Shown here piece by piece: positions 35,338 to 44,910 of a DNA stretch of 64,000 bases; position 1 is the stretch's first letter, and each line of letters begins with the position of its first letter. Under the pieces are notes generated by a model. It ran no database searches, was not told where the DNA came from, and saw nothing but the letters and a program-made list of their open reading frames with translations. The position numbers and the translations under genes were made by a program. Origin of the DNA: an uncultured Dehalococcoidia bacterium (GTDB taxonomy: Bacteria > Chloroflexota > Dehalococcoidia > Lucifugimonadales > JADFKI01); the NCBI GenBank assembly GCA_958295865.1, contig CATQHF010000004.1, forward strand, positions 186,001 to 250,000, given 5' to 3'.

Positions 35338-36897
35338 CTAATGCACCGTCCGGCCCGGCAGCGCGCCCGTGTGCTCGCCGCCATCCACCACGACGCTGCC
35401 GTTCACGATGACATACTCGATACCGATGGGAAACTGCTTGGGCTGCGTGCGCGTCGCCGGGGCGCTCACATTCTGCGGGTGGAACACCGTTATGTCCGCC
35501 TTCATGCCGTCCCTCAGTATTCCCCGGTCGGTCAGTCCGAGCCGCTGCGCCGGGAACGAGGTCATCTTGCGTATCGCCTCCGGCAGCGACATCTGGTTCT
35601 CCTCGCGCACATACTCCGCGAGGATTACCGGGAAGCAGCCATAAGTGCGCGGGCTTGGGAAGTCGCCCAGCAGCACCGCGTCGCTGCCCACCATGGATAG
35701 CGGATGGCTGACGAATGCGGGCAGCGTGTTGCCGTTCGCGCCGTCCGACACATAGCAGGTTTGCAGGTCTTCCTCCAGCAGCAGGTCGCATATCGCATCG
35801 ACCGGATGCTGGTCGCGCATCGCCGCCACAGCCTCTATGGACAGCCCCTCATATACATGGTTGTGCGGACGCTTGAAGTATGTCAGCCACACATTATCCC
35901 ACGACGGCCCGCGCGGCTGCATCTCTTGGCGCAGTCGAACCCGCGCATCCGCGGACGCCAGCGCCTCTTTCAGGCGCGCAACGCCGCCATCGTGCGCCCA
36001 GTCGGGCACCATAATCAGCAAGCGAGTGCTTCCGAACACATAAGGGTAGCTGTCGAATGTAACATCCTGCCCGCCGCCCGCCGCGTCCTCCACCAGGCTT
36101 ATCAGCCCTTGCCCGCCGCCGGTGCTTGGCTGTCGCTGATAGAAGTGCGTGATATGCACAGGAATACGGCTGCGCTGCCCAATCTCCAGCGCCTCCTTGA
36201 ACGGGTCCAGATACCTGTCGCCCAGCCGGTAGCGCACATGCGTATGGTAGAAGCCGCCCATATCGGCTACCAGCCCGCTCAGTTCTACAAGCTCATCGGT
36301 ATCCGCATAGCCGCCGGGCGGATAGTCCAGCCCCGTGGACAGCCCGACCGCGCCTTCTTCCATCGCCTCGCGGATGATGGCTTTCATGTTCGCTATCTCA
36401 GCCGCCGTAGCGGGCCTGTCGTCCCAGCCCACCGTGTTGATACGCACCGGCGAGTTGCCCAGGATGTACGCGATGTTCACCGCCGTCTTCCTGTCGAACA
36501 TCGCCAGGTACTGCTCCACCGTCGACCATCTGCCCGGCAGTGGCGGGTCGCCGTCAAGCCCGGAGTTCAGCGCGACGAAATCCAGGAAGTCGTCATGGCT
36601 GTGGAACGGCGCGTATGAGTTGCCGTCGACTCCGATTAGCTCAGTAGTAATGCCCTGCCGCACCTTCGGATGATGCTCCGGCTCCGACAGGATGACCAGC
36701 CCCGCATGCGAGTGCATGTCGATGAAGCCGGGACAGACCACATGCTCGCTGGCGTCTATCGTGCGCGCCGCCTCCACGCCGCTCAGGTCGCCGCGAAAGA
36801 TGCGCGTCGCATCCCCCTCTACGCCCACCGCGCCGTAGAAGCCCGGATTGCCCGTGCCGTCCATGATAAGCCCGTTCTTGATGAGCAGATCGAGCAT
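35338..36897 (-). CDS. N-acyl-D-amino-acid deacylase (D-aminoacylase) family amidohydrolase
   Basis: This is a 519-residue amidohydrolase. The beta-sandwich N-terminus is followed by GFIDMHSHAG (His62, His64), the first metal motif. GLSTGLDYPPGGYADTDEL and HVRYRLGDRY match the D-aminoacylase group, and the C-terminus LREGMKADITVF-like segment (LRDGMKADITVFHP) is typical. The family hydrolyses N-acyl-D-amino acids. The ATG at 36897 follows GAGGTGAGGG. It starts the leftward run of deacylase, sugar-acid kinase, RNA methyltransferase and aroA, an operon of mixed functions. Confidence 0.9.
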   Translation of the reverse strand: MLDLLIKNGLIMDGTGNPGFYGAVGVEGDATRIFRGDLSGVEAARTIDASEHVVCPGFIDMHSHAGLVILSEPEHHPKVRQGITTELIGVDGNSYAPFHSHDDFLDFVALNSGLDGDPPLPGRWSTVEQYLAMFDRKTAVNIAYILGNSPVRINTVGWDDRPATAAEIANMKAIIREAMEEGAVGLSTGLDYPPGGYADTDELVELSGLVADMGGFYHTHVRYRLGDRYLDPFKEALEIGQRSRIPVHITHFYQRQPSTGGGQGLISLVEDAAGGGQDVTFDSYPYVFGSTRLLIMVPDWAHDGGVARLKEALASADARVRLRQEMQPRGPSWDNVWLTYFKRPHNHVYEGLSIEAVAAMRDQHPVDAICDLLLEEDLQTCYVSDGANGNTLPAFVSHPLSMVGSDAVLLGDFPSPRTYGCFPVILAEYVREENQMSLPEAIRKMTSFPAQRLGLTDRGILRDGMKADITVFHPQNVSAPATRTQPKQFPIGIEYVIVNGSVVVDGGEHTGALPGRTVH

Positions 36898-37001
36898 GCC
36901 CTCACCTCGTCGTCAGACTATTGGGCGCGTGAATCGCCTGCGCCTCGCCGTGAGCCGATTGTACACCTTCCATCGCCGCGCGCCAACAATACCCATAGCG
37001 A

Positions 37002-37099
37002 GAAAATTGCATCAGTCCCTTCTCCCTTTATGGGAGAAGGTTAGGATAGGGGTGAAAATGCTTGCCCATCGACGGCTAAACTGTACTAATGCAGTTTCT
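37002..37099. mobile_element. Diverged copy of the MITE-like element
   Basis: This is a 98-bp relative of the element at 21844, with left end AGAAAATTGCATCAGT and right end ACTAATGCAGTTTCT. The flanks CCCATAGCG and CCCATGGTT share only the first five bases, so the target duplication is decayed. The internal stem is TCTCCCTTTATGGGAGA. Confidence 0.7.
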
Positions 37100-37113
37100 C
37101 CCATGGTTCAGTG

Positions 37114-37205
37114 GCGTTTTCATTCGGATGGTTTTGTTACTATGTCGCACTGGATTCCCGCTTTCGCAGGAATGACAAAAAGGTTTGCCACCCGAAAGGG
37201 AACGC
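37114..37205. repeat. Second inverted-repeat element family
   Basis: Imperfect 18-bp ends, GCGTTTTCATTCGGATGG at 37114-37131 and the complement-like CCACCCGAAAGGGAACGC at 37188-37205, enclose the hairpin ATTCCCGCTTTCGCAGGAAT. A related unit is at 48876-49009, and a left half is near 52133. It lies only 14 bp after the MITE-like copy. Confidence 0.6.
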
Positions 37206-37248
37206 TATCTATGACTCCATTCGCTTTATAACTCAAACCTTACACTGA

Positions 37249-37254
37249 TATAAT
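37249..37254 (+). promoter_or_regulatory. Putative -10 element upstream of prfB
   Basis: A consensus TATAAT lies 155 bp before the prfB start, with only a weak -35 (TTTATA, 18 nt upstream). The rest of 36898-37408 is repeats and unremarkable sequence. Confidence 0.35.
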
Positions 37255-37408
37255 CATTCGCGGCGTCGCCCAATGACGGCGCGCCGTTCGCGCTGCGCTC
37301 ACCGCGCGGCGCAATATCGGAAATCGTTTCGGCAGACGCCGCATGCTAACCCCGATGCGGTGATGCGCGTTTCAATAATCAAATAGCAACTCGCGAGGTC
37401 GCTACGCA

Positions 37409-38522
37409 ATGCAAGACATCAAAAGTCAGATAGCCAATATAAGGACGAGAATTGCGGAACTACTGGTGCGTCTTTGACTTGCCCACAGACGAGAAAGAGA
37501 TAGCCGCGCTGGAAGAACAGGCAGCCGCGCCCGATTTCTGGAGCATCCCGGAGGTGGCGCAGCGCAAGATGCGGCGTCTGTCCGACCTGAAAGGCACGGT
37601 CGAGAACTGGCAGACGCTCGAGCAACAGGCGTCATCGCTTGAAGAGCTGCTGCTGCTGTCCATAGAGGAGGGCGACGACTCGCTGCTCGACACTTTCGTG
37701 CCTGAGCTCGCCGAGATTCAGGGCAGGCTCGACGAGCTGGAGTTCGACCTCACGCTGTCGGGCCCGTATGACGCGCGCAACGCCATAGTCGCGCTCCACG
37801 CGGGCGCGGGCGGCGTGGATGCGGAAGACTGGACTGCCATGCTCATGCGGATGTATCTGCGATGGGCAGAGCAGCGCAACTTTACGCGCGATGTCCTGGA
37901 TGTGTCCGGCGGCGACGAATCGGGCATAAAGAGCGTGTTCATACAGGTGTCGGGCAGGTTCGCCTTTGGCTACCTTCAAGCCGAGCGCGGCGTGCATCGG
38001 CTGGTGCGCCTGTCGCCGTTCAATTCCGACCACTCGCGCCATACATCGTTCGCGCTTATGGAGGTGATGCCGGAGGTGGAAGAGGGCGTTGACATCACAA
38101 TCAACCCCGACGACCTGAGAATAGATGTGTTTCGCGCGGGCGGTCACGGCGGTCAGAATGTGCAGAAGAACTCAACGGCAGTACGCATAACGCACCTGCC
38201 AACCGGCATCCGCGTGAACTGCCAGAACGAGCGCTCCCAGCACCAGAACCGCGAGATCGCCATGCGAATCCTGATGTCCCGCCTCGTAGAGCGCGAGATG
38301 GAGGAGAAGGCGCGCGAAATAGCCAGGCTCAAGGGCGAGCATGTATCCCCTGAGTGGGGCAACCAGATACGAAGCTATGTGCTCCATCCGTACAAGATGG
38401 TCAAGGACCATCGCACCGGCTACGATACCTCGGATGTGGACGCCGTGCTAGACGGCGAACTCGACGACTTCATCAAGGCTTGGCTGACAACCAAAATCGG
38501 AACTGACGAAAACTCATCATAA
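37409..38522 (+). CDS. prfB: Peptide chain release factor 2, with programmed +1 frameshift
   Basis: This is release factor 2, which recognises UGA and UAA stop codons. It is encoded in two frames. The ATG at 37409 opens 22 codons ending CTT (37472-37474) and an in-frame TGA at 37475-37477. A +1 shift skips T37475 and continues with GAC at 37476 to the stop at 38522, giving about 370 residues. The CTTTGAC site is the classical autoregulatory one. The codon-recognition motif SPF is at about 202-204 and the catalytic GGQ at about 247-249, close to their positions in E. coli RF2. The usual AGGGGG stimulator upstream of the site is weak here (CTGGTGCGT). Regulation is by RF2 level. Confidence 0.95.
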
Positions 38523-38588
38523 TCACTGAAACGACCAACCATCCACGAGCTCAAGTGAGCCGAAAATCCTCATGCAGGAGGTAGAGCA

Positions 38589-40379
38589 ATGAGAAATCTG
38601 TTTATAGTTCCAATTCTGCTGATAGCCCTATTCGCAGCGGCTTGTGGCGCAAGCCAAGGCGATGTGCAAGATGCCGCGCCCCAAGCGCCGGCTCCGGCGG
38701 CGGCAGCGCCCGCGGCGGCGGCAACGGCCGCGCCCGCATCTGCGCCCGCAGCGGCTCCGGCTGCTGCGCCCGCGGCTCCGGCGACCGCCGCGCCCGCGCA
38801 GCAAGCCGCGCCTGCCGCGCCGTCAGCGACGCAAGCGCCCGCGGCTGCGATGCCCGCCGACAGCGACAGACCCACAGGCGGCGTCCTCAGTCGCCTCTGG
38901 TCAGACCCGCCCACGCTCGACCCGCACAAGACATCGGACACCACCTCCGCCTTCATCGTCGGCGAGGTGTTTAGCGGGCTTGTTACCTTGAACACCGACT
39001 TGCAGATTGTCCCCGACATCGCCGAGCGGTGGGAGATCAGCGACGACGGCACGGTGTACACCTTCCATATCCTGCCCGACGCCAAGTTCCATGACGGTTC
39101 GCCCGTCACGGCTGAGGACTTCGTCTATTCGTTCAACCGCGCGGCAGACCCGGCGCTGGCATCGCCGGTAGCCAGCACATATCTCAACGACATCGTGGGC
39201 GTCGATGAGGTGCTGAACGGCGCGGCGACGCAGATAAGCGGCATCAAGGCTATCGACGAGCGCACGCTGGAAATCACCATCGACGCGCCCAAGGCGTACT
39301 TCCTCGCCAAGCTCACCTATCCCACCGCGTTCGTCGTCGACCGCCGCAATGTCGAGTCCGGCGGCGACACATGGACAGACTCGCCCAACGCCACCGGAGC
39401 GTTCACGCTCAAAGAGTACAAGATAGGCGAACACATCATCCTGGAGCGCAACGACAACTTCTACCGCGAGCCTGCGTACCTCGACCGCGCCGTGTTCAAC
39501 CTCGCAGGCGGTCAGGCGATGGCGCTATATGAGAACGACGAGATAGACATCACGGGCGTCAGCATCTTCGACCTCGAGCGCCTGAAAGACCCGCAAGAGC
39601 CGCTCGCCGCCGAGCTGAAGGTTGCGCCGCCCGGCTTCAGCGTCACATACATCGGCTTCAACACAAGCGAAGCGCCGTTCGACGATGTCCACTTCCGCCG
39701 CGCCCTGAACCTTGCCATAGACAAGGAACTCATCGCCAACGAAGTGCTGGCAGGACTCCGCGTGCCAGCCTATGGCATCCTGCCGCCCGGCTTCCCCGGC
39801 TACAGCGCATCCCTCGAAGGTCTGCGCTACGACGAAGAGGCGGCAAAGGCGGAACTGGCTATGTCCAAGTACGCCGATCCCGCGACCCGCCCGCGCATAG
39901 TCGTTACCGTGCAGGGCACGGGCGGCGACATCGGCATAGACTTGCAGGTCATCCTGGAGATGTGGCAGAAGACGCTAGGCGTCGAGGTCGAGATACAGCA
40001 GGTCGAGTGGGCGACATACCTGCAAGACCTGAACCGACGCAGGTTCCAGGTGTACGCTCTGGGCTGGCAGGCAGACTATCCCGACCCGCAGGACTTCCTG
40101 GACATCTTGTTCCACACCGAGAGCAAAGCCAACCATGGCGGCTACTCCAACGCGGAAGTCGACGCCTTGCTGGAGCGGGCTCGCGTCGAGCGCGACGGCG
40201 CAAAGCGCGTCAGCCTGTACAACCAAGCGGAGCAGACGATTATAGACGATGCCGCCTGGGTGCCCCTCTGGTACACCGGCGAGCGCAACCTGCTGCTCAA
40301 GCCGCACATCAAGGATTACAGGCTCGTGCCAATGACCATCCCCAAGTTGCGCCATGTCTATATCGACTACGACAACTAG
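38589..40379 (+). CDS. ABC transporter substrate-binding lipoprotein (SBP family 5)
   Basis: This 596-residue exported lipoprotein has a signal peptide ending LFAAAC and an Ala/Pro-rich linker of about 70 residues. The family 5 domain follows, with the signatures LSRLWSDPPTLDPHKTSDTTS, EVFSGLVTLN, WEISDDGTVYTFHILPDAKFHDG and FRRALNLAIDKELI. GGAGG precedes the ATG. It begins a second dipeptide-type importer cluster, followed by an unusual P-loop-like gene and then both permeases. No ATPase genes are present. Confidence 0.92.
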   Translation: MRNLFIVPILLIALFAAACGASQGDVQDAAPQAPAPAAAAPAAAATAAPASAPAAAPAAAPAAPATAAPAQQAAPAAPSATQAPAAAMPADSDRPTGGVLSRLWSDPPTLDPHKTSDTTSAFIVGEVFSGLVTLNTDLQIVPDIAERWEISDDGTVYTFHILPDAKFHDGSPVTAEDFVYSFNRAADPALASPVASTYLNDIVGVDEVLNGAATQISGIKAIDERTLEITIDAPKAYFLAKLTYPTAFVVDRRNVESGGDTWTDSPNATGAFTLKEYKIGEHIILERNDNFYREPAYLDRAVFNLAGGQAMALYENDEIDITGVSIFDLERLKDPQEPLAAELKVAPPGFSVTYIGFNTSEAPFDDVHFRRALNLAIDKELIANEVLAGLRVPAYGILPPGFPGYSASLEGLRYDEEAAKAELAMSKYADPATRPRIVVTVQGTGGDIGIDLQVILEMWQKTLGVEVEIQQVEWATYLQDLNRRRFQVYALGWQADYPDPQDFLDILFHTESKANHGGYSNAEVDALLERARVERDGAKRVSLYNQAEQTIIDDAAWVPLWYTGERNLLLKPHIKDYRLVPMTIPKLRHVYIDYDN

Positions 40380-40498
40380 GCGCTAGACCGATACACGGGA
40401 TAAGCGGGATGGGGGCGGCAAGCGCCCCCGTCCCAACCTTCCCCCGGCGTCTGTCAATCGTCAAATCGCTACCCCGAACTATCACAGGAGGACAAAGA

Positions 40499-41176
40499 AT
40501 GCGGCTCATTATCGCAGGCTGCGAGTACACCGGCACAACCACCTTGGCTTTCGCCATAGACGACTGGATGGAGGCGAACATCGGCGCGCGCTTCCCCCTA
40601 ATTCACGACCACTGGAAGCTGCCGCACACCTCCGGGCATCCGCAGCCCGACATGACCGAGGACGAGCGTCAGCAGGTGCTCGCGCTCAGCCCCGTGCTCA
40701 AGGAGATGACGCAGCGCCACAGCCTCTACTACCACATTCAGGCGAACTCATGGACAGCCCCCGACTGGCTGTCCATCGGCTTGCACATCGACGACGCCGT
40801 GTACAGCCCGATGTACTTCGGCTACGGCGCGGACGACCAGGCGCACGACCGCAAGACGGTTTCGCGGCAGGTCGAAGACTCCATCATGCGCTTCGCGCCC
40901 GACCTGGTTCTCGTCCACCTGAAGGCGTCCGCCGAGGTCATCGAGCGGCGCATGCAAGCGGAGCCACGCGAGCATAGCCCGCTGCGCGTCGAGGACATCC
41001 CCGAGGCGCTGCGCCGCTACGAAGAAGCCGTCGCCAACTCCACCCTGCGCCACAAGATTACGCTCGACACCGGCGACTCCACCCTCGAAGAGACCATGGC
41101 AGAGTTCACGCGCAAAATCGAGCCGCACCTCAGCGAAGCCGACCGATCCCGCATCCTGCTGCATCGCAGCTGGTAG
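40499..41176 (+). CDS. P-loop kinase-like protein with altered Walker A
   Basis: This protein of about 225 residues resembles small nucleoside/nucleotide-kinase-like P-loop proteins. The N-terminus MRLIIAGCEYTGTTTLAFAI has the Walker A geometry but Thr replaces the invariant Lys (GCEYTGTT in place of GxxxxGK[ST]). DLVLVHLKASAEVIERRM is like the C-terminal core of a kinase, with a lid-like Arg cluster after it. AGGAGG lies 7 nt before the ATG. It sits between the binding protein and the permeases of an importer. The function is unknown. Confidence 0.7.
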   Translation: MRLIIAGCEYTGTTTLAFAIDDWMEANIGARFPLIHDHWKLPHTSGHPQPDMTEDERQQVLALSPVLKEMTQRHSLYYHIQANSWTAPDWLSIGLHIDDAVYSPMYFGYGADDQAHDRKTVSRQVEDSIMRFAPDLVLVHLKASAEVIERRMQAEPREHSPLRVEDIPEALRRYEEAVANSTLRHKITLDTGDSTLEETMAEFTRKIEPHLSEADRSRILLHRSW

Positions 41177-41316
41177 CGCGCGAACATGAAGGTCAGCCAA
41201 GCATGCCCGCGCCGCTCTGCGTTTGCGTCAACGGCTTGCAGGCGTTATCCTTGCCCCGTCAATCATGACCGACTGACACATCGAAACCGGCACACCGACT
41301 AACTGAGGAACTCACT

Positions 41317-42246
41317 ATGTGGGTGTACATAGCCCGCCGCCTGTTGTGGCTGCCCGTGCTGCTCATCGCAACCAGCCTCGTCACCTTCGCGCTGGTGCGC
41401 TTTGGCCCCGGCGACCCCGCCGAGGTCATACTCGGCGCCCGTTACGACGAGACCGCCGCCGCGAACATACGCCACGAACTCGGTCTCGACAGGCCCGTCG
41501 CCGTCCAGTACGCCACCTACATGTGGGGCGTGGTGCGCGGCGACTTTGGCGAGAGCTACCGCTTCCGCGGCCGCCCCGTATCCGAGCTGCTGTTCCCCAA
41601 GATGTGGGTGTCCTTCCAGGTCAACGCCGCCGCCATGCTGGTAAGCCTGTCCATCGGGCTGCCGCTCGGCTTCTACATCGCGCACCGACAAGGCACTTGG
41701 CAAGACCCCGCAGTCGTCACCATCGCCCTGGTGCTGATGTCCATCCCCATCATGATTAGCATCCCCGTCGCGCTGTGGGGGCTGTGCCTCAAGCTCCAGC
41801 TAGTGCCCTGTTCGGGATGGGGCGGCTTCTGGGACTTGCGTATCATCGTCCCCGCAATCACTCTGGGCATCCCCGGCGTCGCGGGGCTGGCGCGCTTCAT
41901 GCGCGCGAGTACCCTGGATGTGCTGGGGCAGGACTTCATACGCACCGCGCACGCCAAGGGGCTTACCAGCGTAACCGTCGACATTCGGCACGTGCTGAAG
42001 AACGCGATGATTCCGATAGTCACCCTGCTGTCATTCGCCCTAGCGGGCATGTTCGTCACCAGCTTCATCGTGGAGTTCATATTGGGCATCCCCGGCGTCG
42101 GTCGCTTCACCATCGACTCCGTGTTCAACCGCGACTACCCCATCATAATGGCGATGGGCATCTTGGGATCAACCGCGTTCGTGCTGGCGAACCTGCTCGC
42201 CGATATAACCTACGCCTTCATAGACCCGCGCATACATTATCAGTAG
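41317..42246 (+). CDS. ABC transporter permease, DppB/OppB type
   Basis: This 309-residue membrane permease has the OppB N-terminus (YIARRLLWLPVLLIATSLVTFALVRF), the periplasmic segment LGLDRPVAVQYATYMWGVVRGDFG and the EAA loop RTAHAKGLTSVTVDIRHVLKN. It pairs with the DppC-type gene 28 bp downstream. It belongs to the importer that starts at 38589. Confidence 0.92.
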   Translation: MWVYIARRLLWLPVLLIATSLVTFALVRFGPGDPAEVILGARYDETAAANIRHELGLDRPVAVQYATYMWGVVRGDFGESYRFRGRPVSELLFPKMWVSFQVNAAAMLVSLSIGLPLGFYIAHRQGTWQDPAVVTIALVLMSIPIMISIPVALWGLCLKLQLVPCSGWGGFWDLRIIVPAITLGIPGVAGLARFMRASTLDVLGQDFIRTAHAKGLTSVTVDIRHVLKNAMIPIVTLLSFALAGMFVTSFIVEFILGIPGVGRFTIDSVFNRDYPIIMAMGILGSTAFVLANLLADITYAFIDPRIHYQ

Positions 42247-42274
42247 TTCATACTGAAGACTGAAAGACTTGAAC

Positions 42275-43240
42275 ATGGCGCTAACCGAAGTCGCCGAAGC
42301 TGCCGAGCAGCAGGAAAAGAGCAAAGGGCATCTCAGGCGCGCGCTGGAGCGTCTGGCGCGCAAGAGAATTGCCCTCGCTTGCATGGTTGTGCTCGTGATT
42401 GTGTACGGCGCGGGCATATTCGCGCCGTTCGTCGCGCCCCACGACTATACCGAGCAGAACTACACCTCCATCCGCAAGCCGCCGAGCCGCGAGTTTTGGG
42501 CAGGCACCGACTTCGCCGGGCGCGATGTGTTCTCCCGCGTACTCTGGGGCATACAGAACACCGTCATCATCACCGTCGTGTCAATGGCGACGGGCGGGCT
42601 GCTCATCGGCATCACCTTGGGGCTGATGTCCGGGTACTTCAGAGGCACAATCGACGCCCTCATCATGCGAACCGGCGAACTGTTCGCGTCCTTCCCGGAC
42701 ATACTGCTAGTCATAATCCTCGCGGCTACGCTTAGGCCGCGCTTCATAGATTGGGCGCGCTCGGTGGAGGAGTCGCTTGGCATCGACGGGATAGTGCGCT
42801 CAGGCGTCGTGGATTATCTGGTCGTGTCGCTGGCGCTCGTCGCCTTCGGCTGGGTGGGAATGGCGCGCCTCATCAGAGGGCAAGTGCTTGTGCTTAATGA
42901 AACCCCCTTCGTGGAGGCTGCCAGAGCGTCGGGCGCAAGCACGCCGCGCATCCTGTTCGTGCATCTGCTGCCCAACGCCATTAGCCCCATAGTCGTCAGC
43001 GTTACTATGGGAATGGGCGCGCTCATCGGCACTGAGATAATCCTGAGCTGGCTCGGATTGGGCATACAGCCGCCGCGCCCGAGCCTCGGCAGGATGCTGT
43101 TGGAGGCCGGCAGCCTCAGCGCCCTGCGCGAAGTGCCTTGGATGCTCATCGCGCCCGGCATCGTCGCATGGGCGCTCGTGCTCGCATGGAACCTGCTCGG
43201 CGACTCACTGAACGATGTGCTCAACCCGCGCACGCGGTAG
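42275..43240 (+). CDS. ABC transporter permease, DppC/OppC type
   Basis: This permease of about 321 residues has a cytoplasmic N-terminus with a possible amphipathic helix, a first membrane segment (IALACMVVLVIVYGAGIFAPF), the DppC segment FWAGTDFAGRDVFSRVLWG and the EAA loop EAARASGASTPRILFVHLLPN. I chose the ATG at 42275 over a TTG six bases earlier. It is the last importer gene of the cluster. Confidence 0.92.
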   Translation: MALTEVAEAAEQQEKSKGHLRRALERLARKRIALACMVVLVIVYGAGIFAPFVAPHDYTEQNYTSIRKPPSREFWAGTDFAGRDVFSRVLWGIQNTVIITVVSMATGGLLIGITLGLMSGYFRGTIDALIMRTGELFASFPDILLVIILAATLRPRFIDWARSVEESLGIDGIVRSGVVDYLVVSLALVAFGWVGMARLIRGQVLVLNETPFVEAARASGASTPRILFVHLLPNAISPIVVSVTMGMGALIGTEIILSWLGLGIQPPRPSLGRMLLEAGSLSALREVPWMLIAPGIVAWALVLAWNLLGDSLNDVLNPRTR

Positions 43241-43311
43241 CGGCGCATCCATTCCCGCAAGACATTGTCCCCGCCTGAACGGGGGCGGAAATCCGCATAG
43301 GACACCACGAC

Positions 43312-44901
43312 TTGGATAACGGGACGACAACGGGGACGACAACGACCGACGAGCCGGAAAGCCGCCGACAGGACGGCATGCCGCGCCGCATAGCCGCGAC
43401 AATCTCGCCTTACTTCATCGTATTCTCCGCGAGCGCGTGCGGCTTAATCATCGAGATTGTCGCCTCGCGCATCCTCGCGCCCACCGTGGGCGTGTCCCTC
43501 TTCACATGGACAAGCATCATAGGCGTGGTGCTTGCGGGCATCAGCATCGGCAACTACATCGGCGGCATCGTCGCCGACAGGTTCCCGTCGCGCAGGACGC
43601 TGGGCTTAATACTCTTGGGCGCGGCGCTGACCAGCCTCAGCGTCCTGCCGCTGCTCGCCCTCGTGTCCGGGCTGTACGACGCGCTTCACATCGTCCCGCG
43701 CATCCTGCTAATAACCTCCACGCTCTTCCTTGCGCCGAGCGTCATACTCGGCATGGTAACGCCCGTGGTCATCAAGCTGCGGCTTCGCAGCCTCGAGCAG
43801 ACCGGCAATGTCGTGGGCAAGATATACGCCGTATCCACCGCAGGCAGCATCTTCGGCGTGTTCATCACCGGCTTCGTCCTAATCCAGTGGATAGGCACGC
43901 GCCCCATACTGCTGGGCGTCGCCGTGTTCCTGCTGCTGATGGCGATTGCCTTCGGCAGCCTCTGGCGTATGCGTACCGTCGGCGCGGCGGCGCTCGCGCT
44001 ATTCGCGGGCATCGCCAGCATCGGCATCGCGGGCGATTCGCTCGAATCCGAGTGCCAAGTCGAGAGCAACTACTTCTGCATCAAGGTCAGGGAGCGCGAG
44101 ATAGACGGCAGGACAGTCCGCACGCTCACGCTCGATCAGCTCATCCATAGCTACGTTGACCTCGAAGATCCCGCCTTCTTCGTGTACGGCTATGAGAAGA
44201 TATTCGCGGACATCGCCACGATGGTCGGCCACAGCAAGCCGCGCTTCAGCGCGCTCTTCATCGGCGGGGGCGGCTACACGATGCCCAGATACCTGGAACA
44301 CGCCTACCCGCAAAGCCGCCTGGAGGTCATCGAGATAGACCCGGCGGTAACACAAGTGGCGCACGAATACCTGGGCATGCCGCGCGGCACGAGCATCATC
44401 ACCCACAACCGCGACGCCCGCCTGAAGATACCCGAGCTGCAACCCGCCGGCTACGACATCGTGATTGGCGATGCCTTCAACGATGTGTCCGTGCCATACC
44501 ATCTGACGACGCTGGAGTTCAACGAGCAGGTCAAGCGCCTGCTGACCGACGACGGCATATATGTCGTGAATGTGGTGGACAAGTTCAGCAGCGGCGGCTT
44601 TCTGCGCGCCGTAGTAACCACGCTGCAAGCGTCGTTCCCGCATGTGTATCTCTTCACCGACGGCAACGACTTCGAGGCAGATACGCAATTCACCTTCGTC
44701 GTCGCGGGCGCGTTGCAGCCGCTCGCATACGCCGACATCTATTTCGCAAGCCATGCCGCGGAGCGCGGGGACCCGGATCTGGTCATGATGCCGCAAGACG
44801 AACTCCAAGCGTGGCTCGCCGCCAAGCCCAACACGCTGCTCACCGACGACTATGTGCCTGTGGACAACCTGCTAATCCCCGTCTATCTCGACAGCCGCTA
44901 A
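43312..44901 (+). CDS. Fused MFS/spermidine-synthase-like membrane protein
   Basis: This 529-residue protein has six to eight membrane segments of the MFS-like type (about 25-240, including GNYIGGIVADRFPSRRTLG) followed by a spermidine-synthase-like Rossmann domain. The domain has FIGGGGYTMPRYLEHAYPQSRLEVIEIDPAV and GDAFNDVSVPYHLTTLEF. The family's cysteine pair ESECQVESNYFCIKV marks the linker. Polyamine synthesis is not proven for such fusions. The start is uncertain: a TTG at 43312, with an ATG at 43378 as an alternative. Confidence 0.85.
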   Translation: MDNGTTTGTTTTDEPESRRQDGMPRRIAATISPYFIVFSASACGLIIEIVASRILAPTVGVSLFTWTSIIGVVLAGISIGNYIGGIVADRFPSRRTLGLILLGAALTSLSVLPLLALVSGLYDALHIVPRILLITSTLFLAPSVILGMVTPVVIKLRLRSLEQTGNVVGKIYAVSTAGSIFGVFITGFVLIQWIGTRPILLGVAVFLLLMAIAFGSLWRMRTVGAAALALFAGIASIGIAGDSLESECQVESNYFCIKVREREIDGRTVRTLTLDQLIHSYVDLEDPAFFVYGYEKIFADIATMVGHSKPRFSALFIGGGGYTMPRYLEHAYPQSRLEVIEIDPAVTQVAHEYLGMPRGTSIITHNRDARLKIPELQPAGYDIVIGDAFNDVSVPYHLTTLEFNEQVKRLLTDDGIYVVNVVDKFSSGGFLRAVVTTLQASFPHVYLFTDGNDFEADTQFTFVVAGALQPLAYADIYFASHAAERGDPDLVMMPQDELQAWLAAKPNTLLTDDYVPVDNLLIPVYLDSR

Positions 44902-44910
44902 CGCCGATGG

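Noticed and set aside
39962..40498. N-terminal extension of the P-loop-like protein
   Set aside because: The open frame upstream of 40499 lies over the binding-protein gene in another frame. A strong AGGAGG fixes the start at 40499.
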